Positions 1 to 5,334 of a DNA stretch of 5,883 bases are shown here, one piece after another. The notes below the pieces were generated by a model. The model saw only the letters and a program-made list of their open reading frames with translations. It searched no databases and was not told the DNA's origin. Every line of letters starts with the position of its first letter. Position 1 is the stretch's first letter. The DNA lies in assembly GCA_003161755.1 (NCBI GenBank), contig PMNP01000296.1, positions 11,192 through 17,074 of the forward strand. Direction: 5' to 3'. The position numbers and the translations under genes were made by a program. The DNA comes from Ignavibacteriota bacterium (lineage in GTDB: Bacteria > Bacteroidota > UBA10030 > UBA6906).

Positions 1-1065
1 CGCGCGTTCGAGAGCCGCAACCACTGTGACCATATCAAGGTCATCATAATATCCCAGGTGTGATATGCGCAAAATCTTTCCCGCGTAGTCGCCCTGTCCC
101 CCCGCCACCGTGATTCCGAATCGTGTTTGCAGGGTTTGGTGCAGTTCCTTCCACACGACACTCTCCGGCAGCCATGCGGCCGTTAACGCATTGGACGGCG
201 CTTGCGAAAACAGTTTCAGACCCAAAGCGGCAAGACCGTTTCTCGCCGCCTTTGCGTGGCGTGCGTGGCGTGCCCAAATGTTCTCGAGTCCTTCTTCATA
301 CATCATATCGAGTGCTTCGTCAACGCCCTGGAGCAGCGTAATCGCCGGGGTCCAGGGCGTATCGTTCGAGTTTAAGACGGCCAGAGCCCGTCGAAGATCG
401 AAATACACCCGGCGCGAGGTCGACAACTCAATTGCCTTCCGGGCACGCTCACTCAGGGCGACAAACGCAACTCCGGGGGGTGTCATGAGCCCTTTTTGGG
501 AGCCGGTGACACAGGCATCGATGCCCCACGCATCGAACCGAAGCTCGAGCGCGCCAACAGAAGTGATGCCATCCACACACAGCAGTGTGCCGGGGAATTC
601 CTTCCGGACCATTGCAGCAATCGCCTTGAGATCAATCGCCGTTCCCGTCGAGGTTTCGCTGTGTGTGAGCAACACCCCGCGCGGATCTTTCGCGCCATGC
701 AGTGCCTCGCGAAGTTGTTCCGGCTGAAGGGCCGTCCCCCATGGAACGAGAATTTCCTGCGGATTCATCCCAAACGTTTCGGCCAGCCGGGTCCACCGTT
801 CGCCAAATTTGCCCCCATTCACTGTGATGACGCAGTCGCCCGGGGAAAAGAGATTCACCACCGTTGCCTCCATCGCGCCTGTTCCCGAGGAAGTAAGTGG
901 AACGACGGGACCGGAGGTATCAAACAGCCATTGAAGACGATGGTGGAGGTGATCCATGGTGCGGCGAAACTCATCCGTGCGGTGATGGATGAGAGGAGAA
1001 CCCATGCGCCGGAGTACACGCTCAGGAAGGGGGGTTGGGCCGGGGGTGAAGAGCCGATGTTTCAT
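1..1065 (-). CDS. Class-V PLP aminotransferase, alanine-glyoxylate/serine-pyruvate type (partial, C-terminus outside window)
   Basis: Reading the minus strand from ATG 1065 gives 355 residues with no stop before base 1. A usual family member is about 380, so only the last few dozen residues are missing. It begins MKHRLFTPGPTPLPERVL. Visible motifs: HHRTDEFRRTM (27-37), the cofactor-phosphate loop SSGTGAMEA (59-67), THSETSTG (134-141), the PLP-pyridine aspartate D165 in VDGITSVG, the Schiff-base lysine K191 in TGSQKGLMTPPG, and R333 in RISHLG, the likely substrate-carboxylate arginine. These place it in the alanine-glyoxylate/serine-pyruvate branch. Members use Ala, Ser, Asp or phosphoserine-related substrates, so the substrate is unknown; a role in serine/glycine metabolism is a guess. 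It lies 14 nt after engB, likely the same transcript. No SD is visible. The frame is intact and the active site complete. Confidence 0.92.
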   Translation of the reverse strand, partial: MKHRLFTPGPTPLPERVLRRMGSPLIHHRTDEFRRTMDHLHHRLQWLFDTSGPVVPLTSSGTGAMEATVVNLFSPGDCVITVNGGKFGERWTRLAETFGMNPQEILVPWGTALQPEQLREALHGAKDPRGVLLTHSETSTGTAIDLKAIAAMVRKEFPGTLLCVDGITSVGALELRFDAWGIDACVTGSQKGLMTPPGVAFVALSERARKAIELSTSRRVYFDLRRALAVLNSNDTPWTPAITLLQGVDEALDMMYEEGLENIWARHARHAKAARNGLAALGLKLFSQAPSNALTAAWLPESVVWKELHQTLQTRFGITVAGGQGDYAGKILRISHLGYYDDLDMVTVVAALERA

Positions 1066-1079
1066 GCCGGATCGAGGGG

Positions 1080-1670
1080 TCAGTCGCAGAGAGCTTCAGC
1101 GATGGCGTGGAGTACTTCAGTTTTTCCGATTCCGGTAACGGCAGAAAAGGGAACGACGCCCTTGCAATGCGGATAGACGCTGAACGTGGTGCGTGCAGCC
1201 TGCACATAACGGGGCATCTTGCTGACGGGAAGTTTGTAGGCCTTGGTGAGGGCGACCAGGAAATTGATGTCGTAGTAGTCGAGCCAGCCGATCATCATCA
1301 TATCGAGTTCGGAAGGCTCATGGCGCGCGTCGATGAGTTGGACGACCAGATCAAGGTTTTCGCGGCTTTTGAGGTATTGTTCGATGAGTTTGCCCCAGCT
1401 GGATCGCACTTGGGCGGGGATGCGGGCGTAGCCATATCCGGGAAGGTCTACGAAGTAGAACTGCTTGTTGACAACATAGTAGTTGAGTTCGCGCGTCTTT
1501 CCGGGGTCACCACTGGCGCGGGCGAGGGATTTGCGCGCGCAGAGCTTATTAATGAGGGAGGATTTGCCCACGTTGGATCGACCGAGAAAGGCAATCTCAT
1601 TCATCCCATCCCGAGGGAGTTGCCGCAGGTCGGTTGCTCCGAGAACGAATTCAGCCGTTGTGATTTTCAT
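1080..1670 (-). CDS. engB: Ribosome-assembly GTPase EngB/YsxC/YihA with altered G4 motif
   Basis: TRAFAC-class GTPase needed for late 50S assembly in bacteria studied. It is 196 residues from ATG 1670, the usual size. Motifs: G1 GRSNVGKSS (30-38), G2 Thr in PGKT (T59), G3 DLPGYGYA (75-82) and G5 FSAVTGIG (175-182). The G4 guanine-recognition motif, normally TKAD, reads TKAYK (142-146): Y145, codon TAC at 1238-1236, replaces the Asp that pairs with the guanine base. A single G-to-T change from GAC would explain it, so this is either a real variant or an error. The start matches the family form (MKITTAEFVLGATDLRQLP), but no SD precedes it. An in-frame GTG at 1751 with an upstream AAGGA would add 27 Pro/Thr-rich residues. 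The stop is TGA, 14 nt before the aminotransferase start. Confidence 0.95.
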   Translation of the reverse strand: MKITTAEFVLGATDLRQLPRDGMNEIAFLGRSNVGKSSLINKLCARKSLARASGDPGKTRELNYYVVNKQFYFVDLPGYGYARIPAQVRSSWGKLIEQYLKSRENLDLVVQLIDARHEPSELDMMMIGWLDYYDINFLVALTKAYKLPVSKMPRYVQAARTTFSVYPHCKGVVPFSAVTGIGKTEVLHAIAEALCD

Positions 1671-1716
1671 GCACGAAGCTGTGGCGATGTGATGCGTCGG
1701 AGGCGCCGGCGCAGTT

Positions 1717-1730
1717 GGGACCGAAGTCCC
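1717..1730 (-). other. UUCG-tetraloop hairpin in the rplQ-engB gap
   Basis: On the minus strand GGGAC-TTCG-GTCCC forms a perfect 5-bp stem closed by C(UUCG)G, a very stable RNA tetraloop. A perfect 10-bp palindrome GCGCCGGCGC (1703-1712) follows 4 nt downstream. No run of T follows either, so a standard intrinsic terminator is not supported. It could be an RNA processing or stability element at the end of the ribosomal unit, or part of a dispersed intergenic repeat. The rest of the 130-nt gap (1671-1800) shows no convincing promoter. Confidence 0.45.
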
Positions 1731-1800
1731 TACCAGCCGCCCGGGTCGCACCGGCAGATTTCCTTGTTGCGAATCGGGACAGGCAGGCGCAGGGGAATTC

Positions 1801-2331
1801 TTATGATTTAGCTGCGGCTTCAGCGGGTTCGTCTTTCTTCGGCACAGGTTCCTCTTTGGCAGTCTTGCCGCTTGGTTTCTTTGCTTTGCGCGCGCGCGCT
1901 GTCTTTTCTTTCGACTGCGTCCGTCCGCCGCTTTCCGAACCCATGTTAAAATCCACCAGTTCAATGACGGCAAGCTCAGCCCCATCTCCCTTTCGCTGGC
2001 CAAGCCGGACAATCCGGGTATACCCGCCGGCTCTCGTTCCCACCTTGTCCACAATCGTGGAGAAGAGCTCGCTGACCACTTCACGATCCTTGATCATCCG
2101 ACTCACCTCGCGCCGCGCGTGAACCCCCGCGCCGGGTGCGTCGACGGTCTTTGCTGCAGCATTGCGTGCGCGGGTGATCAGCTTTTCGACGACCATGCGC
2201 GTCTCTTTTGCCTTTGCCACCGTTGTGGTAATCCTCTTGTGGCGTAACAATGACGTTGAAAGTGCGCGGAGAAGTGCGCTGCGATGACTGGCAGTGCGTT
2301 TGAGTTTGCGTCCTGATTTGCGATGTCGCAT
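1801..2331 (-). CDS. rplQ: 50S ribosomal protein L17 with basic C-terminal extension
   Basis: Large-subunit protein near the exit-tunnel side, usually the last gene of the alpha operon, as here. The conserved core runs from MRHRKSGRKLKRTASHRSAL (1-20) through LLRHKRITTTVAKAKETR (28-45) to TRAGGYTRIVRLGQRKGDGA (99-118) and AVIELVD (121-127). It is 176 residues against about 120-127 for the short form. The extra tail (about 130-176) is low-complexity Lys/Ala/Glu/Pro-rich sequence and probably disordered. Such tails are, from memory, common in FCB-group L17. Start ATG 2331 begins at the invariant MRHRKSGR. Only a weak GGGA lies about 9 nt upstream in the 36-nt gap from rpoA. The stop is TAA. Confidence 0.96.
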   Translation of the reverse strand: MRHRKSGRKLKRTASHRSALLRALSTSLLRHKRITTTVAKAKETRMVVEKLITRARNAAAKTVDAPGAGVHARREVSRMIKDREVVSELFSTIVDKVGTRAGGYTRIVRLGQRKGDGAELAVIELVDFNMGSESGGRTQSKEKTARARKAKKPSGKTAKEEPVPKKDEPAEAAAKS

Positions 2332-2367
2332 GATTTCAATCCCAGAAATACAATCGTGTGCGTGGAG

Positions 2368-3354
2368 TTACTCTCCATCCTTCAGATATTTGGTGACATC
2401 CATTCCGAAGGAGAGGCCTTGTTCCTCGATAATCTCCGAAAGTTCCGCCAGCGATTTTCTCCCGAAATTGCGGAACTTCAGGAGTTCGGCTTCGTCACGG
2501 CGAACGAGCTCGGCAATCGTCTTGATGTTTGCCGCACGGAGACAATTATGCGAGCGCACGGACAGTTCGAGTTCGTCGACGGGGGTAAGAAGAATTTTCC
2601 TGACGCGCTCCATCTCCGCATCTTGCGGTGTTTCATCTTTCACTGCTTCCGGCTCCGCATCAAAATTAATGAAGAGCTGGATGTGGTCACGGAGGATTTT
2701 CCCGGCGAAGGTCAGGGCATCCTCGGGCGTGATCGATCCGTCGGTGTCCACTTCAAGGGTCAATTTCTCGTAGTCGGTCTGCTGCCCGACGCGCGTTGTT
2801 TCAACGAAATAACGGACGTTTTTGATGGGAGTGAAGATTGTGTCGATTGCGATAACCCCCGGCGCCTGGTCGGGGGTCTTGTTCTCTTCCGCAACGATAT
2901 ATCCCACGCCGCGGCCGATCCAGATCTGCATTTCAAATGAAGCATCGGCATTCAATGTCGCGAGATGGAGATCCGGGTTCAGGACCTCTATATCCGGAGA
3001 GGCGTTCTGGAGATCGCGCGCCTTCACCTCCATGGGTCCTTTCAAGGACACCACGATGCGGTTGGTCTTCTTGTTGACGAGCCTCAGGCGGACCTGTTTC
3101 AGGTTCAGCACGACATCAGGCACGTCTTCCACAACTCCGGGAATCGTCGAGAACTCGTGTTGCACGCCCTCGACGCGAAACGCGGTAATGGCATAGCCGG
3201 GGAGCGACGACAGCAGAACCCGGCGCATGGAATTCCCCAGCGTCACGCCGAAGCCTTTTTCCAGAGGCTGGACGAGAAACCGCCCGAATGTTGGAGTCCG
3301 GGAGGTTTCATCCAGCTGGATCTTCTCCGGCATTTGAATTGTTCCGGTTGTCAT
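2368..3354 (-). CDS. rpoA: DNA-directed RNA polymerase subunit alpha
   Basis: Dimerises through its N-terminal domain to nucleate assembly of beta and beta'. Its C-terminal domain binds UP elements and activators. From ATG 3354 it is 328 residues, almost exactly the E. coli length. The NTD shows RFLVQPLEKGFGVTLGNSMR (25-44) with R45 at the position of the E. coli assembly residue, then the HEFSTIPGVVEDVPDVVLNLK segment. The CTD shows PVDELELSVRSHNCLRAANI (258-277), with R267 and N270 matching the DNA-contacting R265/N268 of E. coli, and ends GLSFGMDVTKYLKDGE. The ORF is open 30 codons further upstream, but that part overlaps rpsD in another frame. GGTGGAG lies 8 nt before ATG 3354, fixing the start. 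A second ATG at codon 8 is possible but has no SD. The stop is TAA. Confidence 0.97.
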   Translation of the reverse strand: MTTGTIQMPEKIQLDETSRTPTFGRFLVQPLEKGFGVTLGNSMRRVLLSSLPGYAITAFRVEGVQHEFSTIPGVVEDVPDVVLNLKQVRLRLVNKKTNRIVVSLKGPMEVKARDLQNASPDIEVLNPDLHLATLNADASFEMQIWIGRGVGYIVAEENKTPDQAPGVIAIDTIFTPIKNVRYFVETTRVGQQTDYEKLTLEVDTDGSITPEDALTFAGKILRDHIQLFINFDAEPEAVKDETPQDAEMERVRKILLTPVDELELSVRSHNCLRAANIKTIAELVRRDEAELLKFRNFGRKSLAELSEIIEEQGLSFGMDVTKYLKDGE

Positions 3355-3362
3355 TGTGCTCT

Positions 3363-3370
3363 CTCCACCC
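3363..3370 (-). promoter_or_regulatory. Shine-Dalgarno that decides the rpoA start
   Basis: GGGTGGAG on the minus strand immediately after the rpsD stop codon, with 8 nt between GGAG and the ATG at 3354. It selects this ATG over the in-frame upstream ATG at 3444, which lies inside rpsD. Confidence 0.8.
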
Positions 3371-4000
3371 TTACTTGGAATACAACTCGACGACCAGCTG
3401 TTCGTCCGCATTGAGCGGAATGTCGGTGCGGGTCGGAACATCAAGGAATGTGCCGACCATGCCGGCCTTGTCGAGGCTCAGCCATGGCAGCATTGCGTTA
3501 TCTTTCATCCGCTTCATTGAAGAGTGAACGATTTCAATGTTCTTGCTCTTCTGTCTCACGGCCACCAAGTCTCCCGGCCGAAGCTGGAAGGACGGGATAT
3601 CGACGTGTTTCCCGTTCACAAGGAAGTGCCCGTGATTAATGAGTTGCCTCGCGGTCTTTCGTGAAGGCGCGAAGCCGAGACGATAGACGGTATTGTCCAG
3701 CCGGCGCTCGAGCAGCTTCACCAGATTCTCGCCTGTGCGCCCCGTCTGTTTGAGGGCCTTCTCAAAATAGTTGTGGAATTGTCCCTCCATCAAACCGTAC
3801 ATCCGGCGGATTTTCTGTTTCTCCCGAAGCTGAACGCCATACTCGGAGATCTTGGTCCGTCTTGATTGGCCGTGCTGGCCGGGAGGAAATGCGCGGCGTT
3901 CCACCGGGCATTTCTCGGTGAAGCACTTTGTCCCTTTCAGGAACAACTTTTGCCGCTCACGCCGACAAAGCCGGCAACTTGGGGCAGTATACCTTGCCAT
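3371..4000 (-). CDS. rpsD: 30S ribosomal protein S4, zinc-binding form
   Basis: Primary 16S rRNA-binding protein that nucleates 30S body assembly and contributes to decoding fidelity with S5 and S12. It is 209 residues, full length. The N-terminal zinc finger is intact: C9-X2-C12-X13-C26-X4-C31, as in Thermus and Geobacillus S4. The helical core contains SEYGVQLREKQKIRRMYGL (52-70) and QFHNYF (74-79). The S4 RNA-binding domain spans about 99-150 (RRLDNTVYRLGFAPSRKTARQL, then HGHFLVNGKHVDIPSF and RPGDLVAV). The start is ATG 4000, with AAAGGGA (4009-4015) spaced 8 nt. The stop is TAA, and rpoA follows after 16 nt. In several bacteria S4 represses its own operon, but I see no leader structure here with room for that. 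Confidence 0.97.
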   Translation of the reverse strand: MARYTAPSCRLCRRERQKLFLKGTKCFTEKCPVERRAFPPGQHGQSRRTKISEYGVQLREKQKIRRMYGLMEGQFHNYFEKALKQTGRTGENLVKLLERRLDNTVYRLGFAPSRKTARQLINHGHFLVNGKHVDIPSFQLRPGDLVAVRQKSKNIEIVHSSMKRMKDNAMLPWLSLDKAGMVGTFLDVPTRTDIPLNADEQLVVELYSK

Positions 4001-4027
4001 GAACGAATTCCCTTTGTGTCAGTTCGC

Positions 4028-4432
4028 TTACACTCTGCGCCGTTTTGGCGGCCGACAGCCGTTATGCGGGATCGGGGTCGCATCACGGATGCTGCTGATT
4101 TCCAGACCTGCAGTCTGCAACGCACGAATCGCTGCTTCTCGTCCGGACCCGGGTCCTTTTACAAACACCTCGACCTTTCGCAGTCCAAGGGCATGTGCGG
4201 CTTTCGCCGCAGCTTCAGCAGAAACCTGTGCTGCAAATGGAGTATTCTTGCGCGATCCCTTGAAACCATTCTTGCCTGCCGAGGACCAGCTGATGGTATT
4301 GCCATACACGTCGGTGATGGTCACGATGACATTATTGAACGTGGCCTTAACAAACACCTTGCCGCTGACGTCGACCTGGATTTTCTTCCGTTTCTTGGTG
4401 TCGGTCGATTGGCTTTGAGTGGTTTTTGCCAC
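4028..4432 (-). CDS. rpsK: 30S ribosomal protein S11
   Basis: Platform protein of the 30S subunit that lines the mRNA exit path near the E site with S7. From the GTG at 4432 it is 134 residues. The first ~12 residues are a Thr/Gln/Ser-rich variable part. Then come [19 protein letters not shown] (27-45), [20 protein letters not shown] (50-69), [15 protein letters not shown] (91-105) and the nearly invariant end [16 protein letters not shown] (119-134). The ORF extends to an ATG at 4450, but those six extra codons contain the SD itself (AAGGAGGT, 4436-4443), and the ATG has no SD. The MAKTT start at the GTG matches family form, so the shorter start is preferred. The spacing is short (about 4 nt from GGAGG). 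The stop is TAA and rpsD follows after 27 nt. Confidence 0.96.
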   Translation of the reverse strand: MAKTTQSQSTDTKKRKKIQVDVSGKVFVKATFNNVIVTITDVYGNTISWSSAGKNGFKGSRKNTPFAAQVSAEAAAKAAHALGLRKVEVFVKGPGSGREAAIRALQTAGLEISSIRDATPIPHNGCRPPKRRRV

Positions 4433-4435
4433 AAC

Positions 4436-4443
4436 ACCTCCTT
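4436..4443 (-). promoter_or_regulatory. Shine-Dalgarno that decides the rpsK start
   Basis: AAGGAGGT on the minus strand, very strong, just upstream of the GTG at 4432. It lies inside the longer reading from ATG 4450, which argues that the GTG is the true start. About 4 nt separate GGAGG from the GTG, shorter than usual. Confidence 0.8.
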
Positions 4444-4456
4444 GTTCCATGAGTTA

Positions 4457-4474
4457 CTACATTCCAATCCTCCC
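4457..4474 (-). promoter_or_regulatory. SD followed by start-stop codons (ATG TAG TAA) upstream of rpsK
   Basis: On the minus strand GGGAGGA (4474-4468) is followed, with 6 nt between GGAGG and ATG, by ATG (4462-4460) and immediately TAG, then TAA. The element is in frame with rpsK, whose GTG start lies 30 nt downstream of this ATG. It looks like a well-formed initiation site that allows only formyl-methionine before termination. It may be a decayed or former start region, a start-stop regulatory element, or chance. Function is inference only. Confidence 0.35.
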
Positions 4475-4509
4475 GAGCAGTTCCAACAACAGCGCACATT
4501 GCCCGAAGG

Positions 4510-4548
4510 TCTCTGCCTATCTCCTGCTTCGTACTCCCTGCTCTCTGC
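4510..4548. repeat. Degenerate short repeats in the rpsM-rpsK gap
   Basis: On the plus strand the stretch holds four imperfect copies of a TCTC(C)TGC-like unit: TCTCTGC at 4510-4516, TCTCCTGC at 4520-4527, CTCCCTGC at 4534-4541 and TCTCTGC at 4542-4548. On the transcribed (minus) strand these read as purine-rich GCAG(A/G)GA blocks directly after the rpsM stop. The spacing is irregular, so this is not a clean tandem array. No coding potential or terminator structure is visible in it. Confidence 0.5.
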
Positions 4549-4932
4549 TTAGGTCTTGGCCGCCGTTTTCTTCTTTCCTGCAACCGTCTTCCGCCTGCCT
4601 TTGCGCGTGCGCGCGTTTGTCCTTGTGCGCTGGCCACGCACTGGCAAGCCCTTGCGATGGCGGATGCCACGATAGCAGCCGATGTCCATCAATCGCTTGA
4701 TGTTCATCTGCGTGTCGCTCCGCAATGCTCCTTCCACCTTGTAGTCGGCAGTGATGATGGCACGAATCTTTGCCACTTCATCGTCATTAAGATCGCCGAT
4801 CTTCTTGTCGAAGGAAATGCCCACCCTTCGAAGGATCGTGCGTGCCGTTGTCCGACCGATGCCATAAATGTAGGTCAGACCCACTTCAGACCGCTTTTTC
4901 TTGGGCAGATCGATACCCGCAAGACGAGCCAC
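4549..4932 (-). CDS. rpsM: 30S ribosomal protein S13
   Basis: Head protein of the small subunit. It contacts the 50S through bridges B1a/B1b and its C-terminal tail approaches the P-site tRNA. It is 127 residues, a normal length. Visible hallmarks are [10 protein letters not shown] (1-10), [11 protein letters not shown] of the helix-two-turns-helix region (20-30), [25 protein letters not shown] (79-103) and the basic tail [17 protein letters not shown] (106-122). The start is a GTG at 4932, chosen because the family N-terminus begins there and an AAGGAG (4941-4946) is spaced 8 nt. The rpmJ stop is 18 nt upstream, so there is no room for a long S4-binding leader of the E. coli alpha-operon kind. 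The stop is TAA. It is followed by an unusually long 116-nt gap before rpsK. Confidence 0.97.
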   Translation of the reverse strand: MARLAGIDLPKKKRSEVGLTYIYGIGRTTARTILRRVGISFDKKIGDLNDDEVAKIRAIITADYKVEGALRSDTQMNIKRLMDIGCYRGIRHRKGLPVRGQRTRTNARTRKGRRKTVAGKKKTAAKT

Positions 4933-4940
4933 GCGGTACT

Positions 4941-4946
4941 CTCCTT
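4941..4946 (-). promoter_or_regulatory. Shine-Dalgarno of rpsM (supports GTG start)
   Basis: AAGGAG on the minus strand, 8 nt upstream of the GTG at 4932. It supports a non-ATG start for S13 and shows that this genome uses SD-directed initiation. Confidence 0.85.
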
Positions 4947-4950
4947 GTTG

Positions 4951-5064
4951 TTAGCCTTGACGCTGTTTGTGCTTTGGGTTCTTGCAGATCACCCGCACCT
5001 GTCCCTTGCGGCGGATGATTTTGCAATTGATGCAGATCTTTTTAACGGACGACCGGACTTTCAT
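4951..5064 (-). CDS. rpmJ: 50S ribosomal protein L36, zinc-binding form
   Basis: Small 37-residue protein ([11 protein letters not shown]...KHKQRQG, stop TAA) of the large subunit, near the peptidyl-transferase region in the mature 50S. The zinc-ribbon ligands are intact: C11-X2-C14, C27 and H32, so this is the zinc-containing (C+) form and not a zinc-free paralogue. Start is the ATG at 5064, with a weak GGGGA SD at 5073-5077 spaced 8 nt. It sits 31 nt after infA and 18 nt before rpsM, the standard order infA-rpmJ-rpsM. It is full length, with the conserved [10 protein letters not shown] and [15 protein letters not shown] segments. There is no real alternative identity. Confidence 0.97.
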   Translation of the reverse strand: MKVRSSVKKICINCKIIRRKGQVRVICKNPKHKQRQG

Positions 5065-5095
5065 AGCCGCATTCCCCGTTTTCTTGTTCTCTTGC

Positions 5096-5314
5096 TTACT
5101 TGTATCTGTATGTGATACGCCCCTTGCTCAGGTCGTACGGCGACAGTTCTACCGTCACTCTGTCGCCCACCAGGATCTTGATGAAATTCATGCGCATCTT
5201 GCCCGAGATATGGGCTAGGATGTTATGCCCGTTCTCGAGACTCACCTTGAACATTGCGTTGGGCAGGGTCTCGGTAATCACCCCATCAACTTTGATCGGA
5301 CCTTGCTTTCCCAT
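5096..5314 (-). CDS. infA: Translation initiation factor IF-1
   Basis: Binds the 30S A site during initiation and assists IF-2 and IF-3. It is 72 residues, the normal length, and forms a single OB-fold. Hallmarks are [16 protein letters not shown] (about 15-30), [15 protein letters not shown] (34-48), the [18 protein letters not shown] core (50-67) and the basic end ITYRYK. The ATG at 5314 is the only reasonable start: an in-frame TGA lies four codons upstream, and the N-terminus [11 protein letters not shown] matches the family. The gap to the map stop is 20 nt, suggesting co-transcription and perhaps translational coupling. The only GGAGG (5329-5333) lies 14 nt from the ATG, which is long. 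An out-of-frame ATG at 5327 lies between them. Sequence style ([16 protein letters not shown]) resembles FCB-group IF-1. Confidence 0.97.
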   Translation of the reverse strand: MGKQGPIKVDGVITETLPNAMFKVSLENGHNILAHISGKMRMNFIKILVGDRVTVELSPYDLSKGRITYRYK

Positions 5315-5328
5315 AGGGACTGTTCATG

Positions 5329-5333
5329 CCTCC
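5329..5333 (-). promoter_or_regulatory. Shine-Dalgarno of infA with long spacing
   Basis: GGAGG on the minus strand just after the map stop codon. It is 14 nt from the infA ATG (5314), longer than the usual 5-9 nt, and only 1 nt from an out-of-frame ATG at 5327, which is too close for normal use. Assignment to infA is the best reading because no other purine-rich site lies in the 20-nt gap. Confidence 0.55.
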
Positions 5334-5334
5334 G

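Noticed and set aside
253..273. Tandem 9-bp repeat (TGCGTGGCG twice) inside the aminotransferase, encoding ARHARHA
   Set aside because: Related enzymes, as I recall them, commonly have an ARHARLA-like segment here, so the repeat needs no recent duplication to explain it.
110..1176. Long plus-strand ORFs opposite the aminotransferase (205 and 226 codons)
   Set aside because: They are antisense to a minus-strand frame with a complete set of class-V aminotransferase motifs, and their translations resemble no family and have biased Arg/Ser/Pro composition.
1671..1800. Promoter for engB in the rplQ-engB gap
   Set aside because: No convincing -35/-10 pair (sigma70 TTGACA/TATAAT or Bacteroidetes TTG/TAnnTTTG) could be seen on the minus strand.
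1107..1811. Plus-strand ORF of 234 codons opposite engB
   Set aside because: Antisense shadow of a clear GTPase gene; the translation shows no recognisable motif.
1671..2084. In-frame upstream extension of engB to a 334-codon ORF
   Set aside because: Most of the extension overlaps rplQ in another frame and looks like a shadow. EngB proteins of about 200 residues begin at the MKITTAEF-like start. Only the shorter GTG 1751 option is kept as a finding.
3355..3444. Longer rpoA start at ATG 3444
   Set aside because: The extra 30 residues lie within rpsD, do not resemble alpha N-termini, and the ATG at 3354 has a properly spaced SD.
4433..4450. Longer rpsK start at ATG 4450
   Set aside because: Its six extra codons are the SD region of the GTG start, and no SD precedes ATG 4450.
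4933..4950. Possible S4-binding autoregulatory leader before rpsM
   Set aside because: The rpmJ-rpsM gap is only 18 nt, with no room for the E. coli-type pseudoknot; the rpsK-rpsD gap is only 27 nt.
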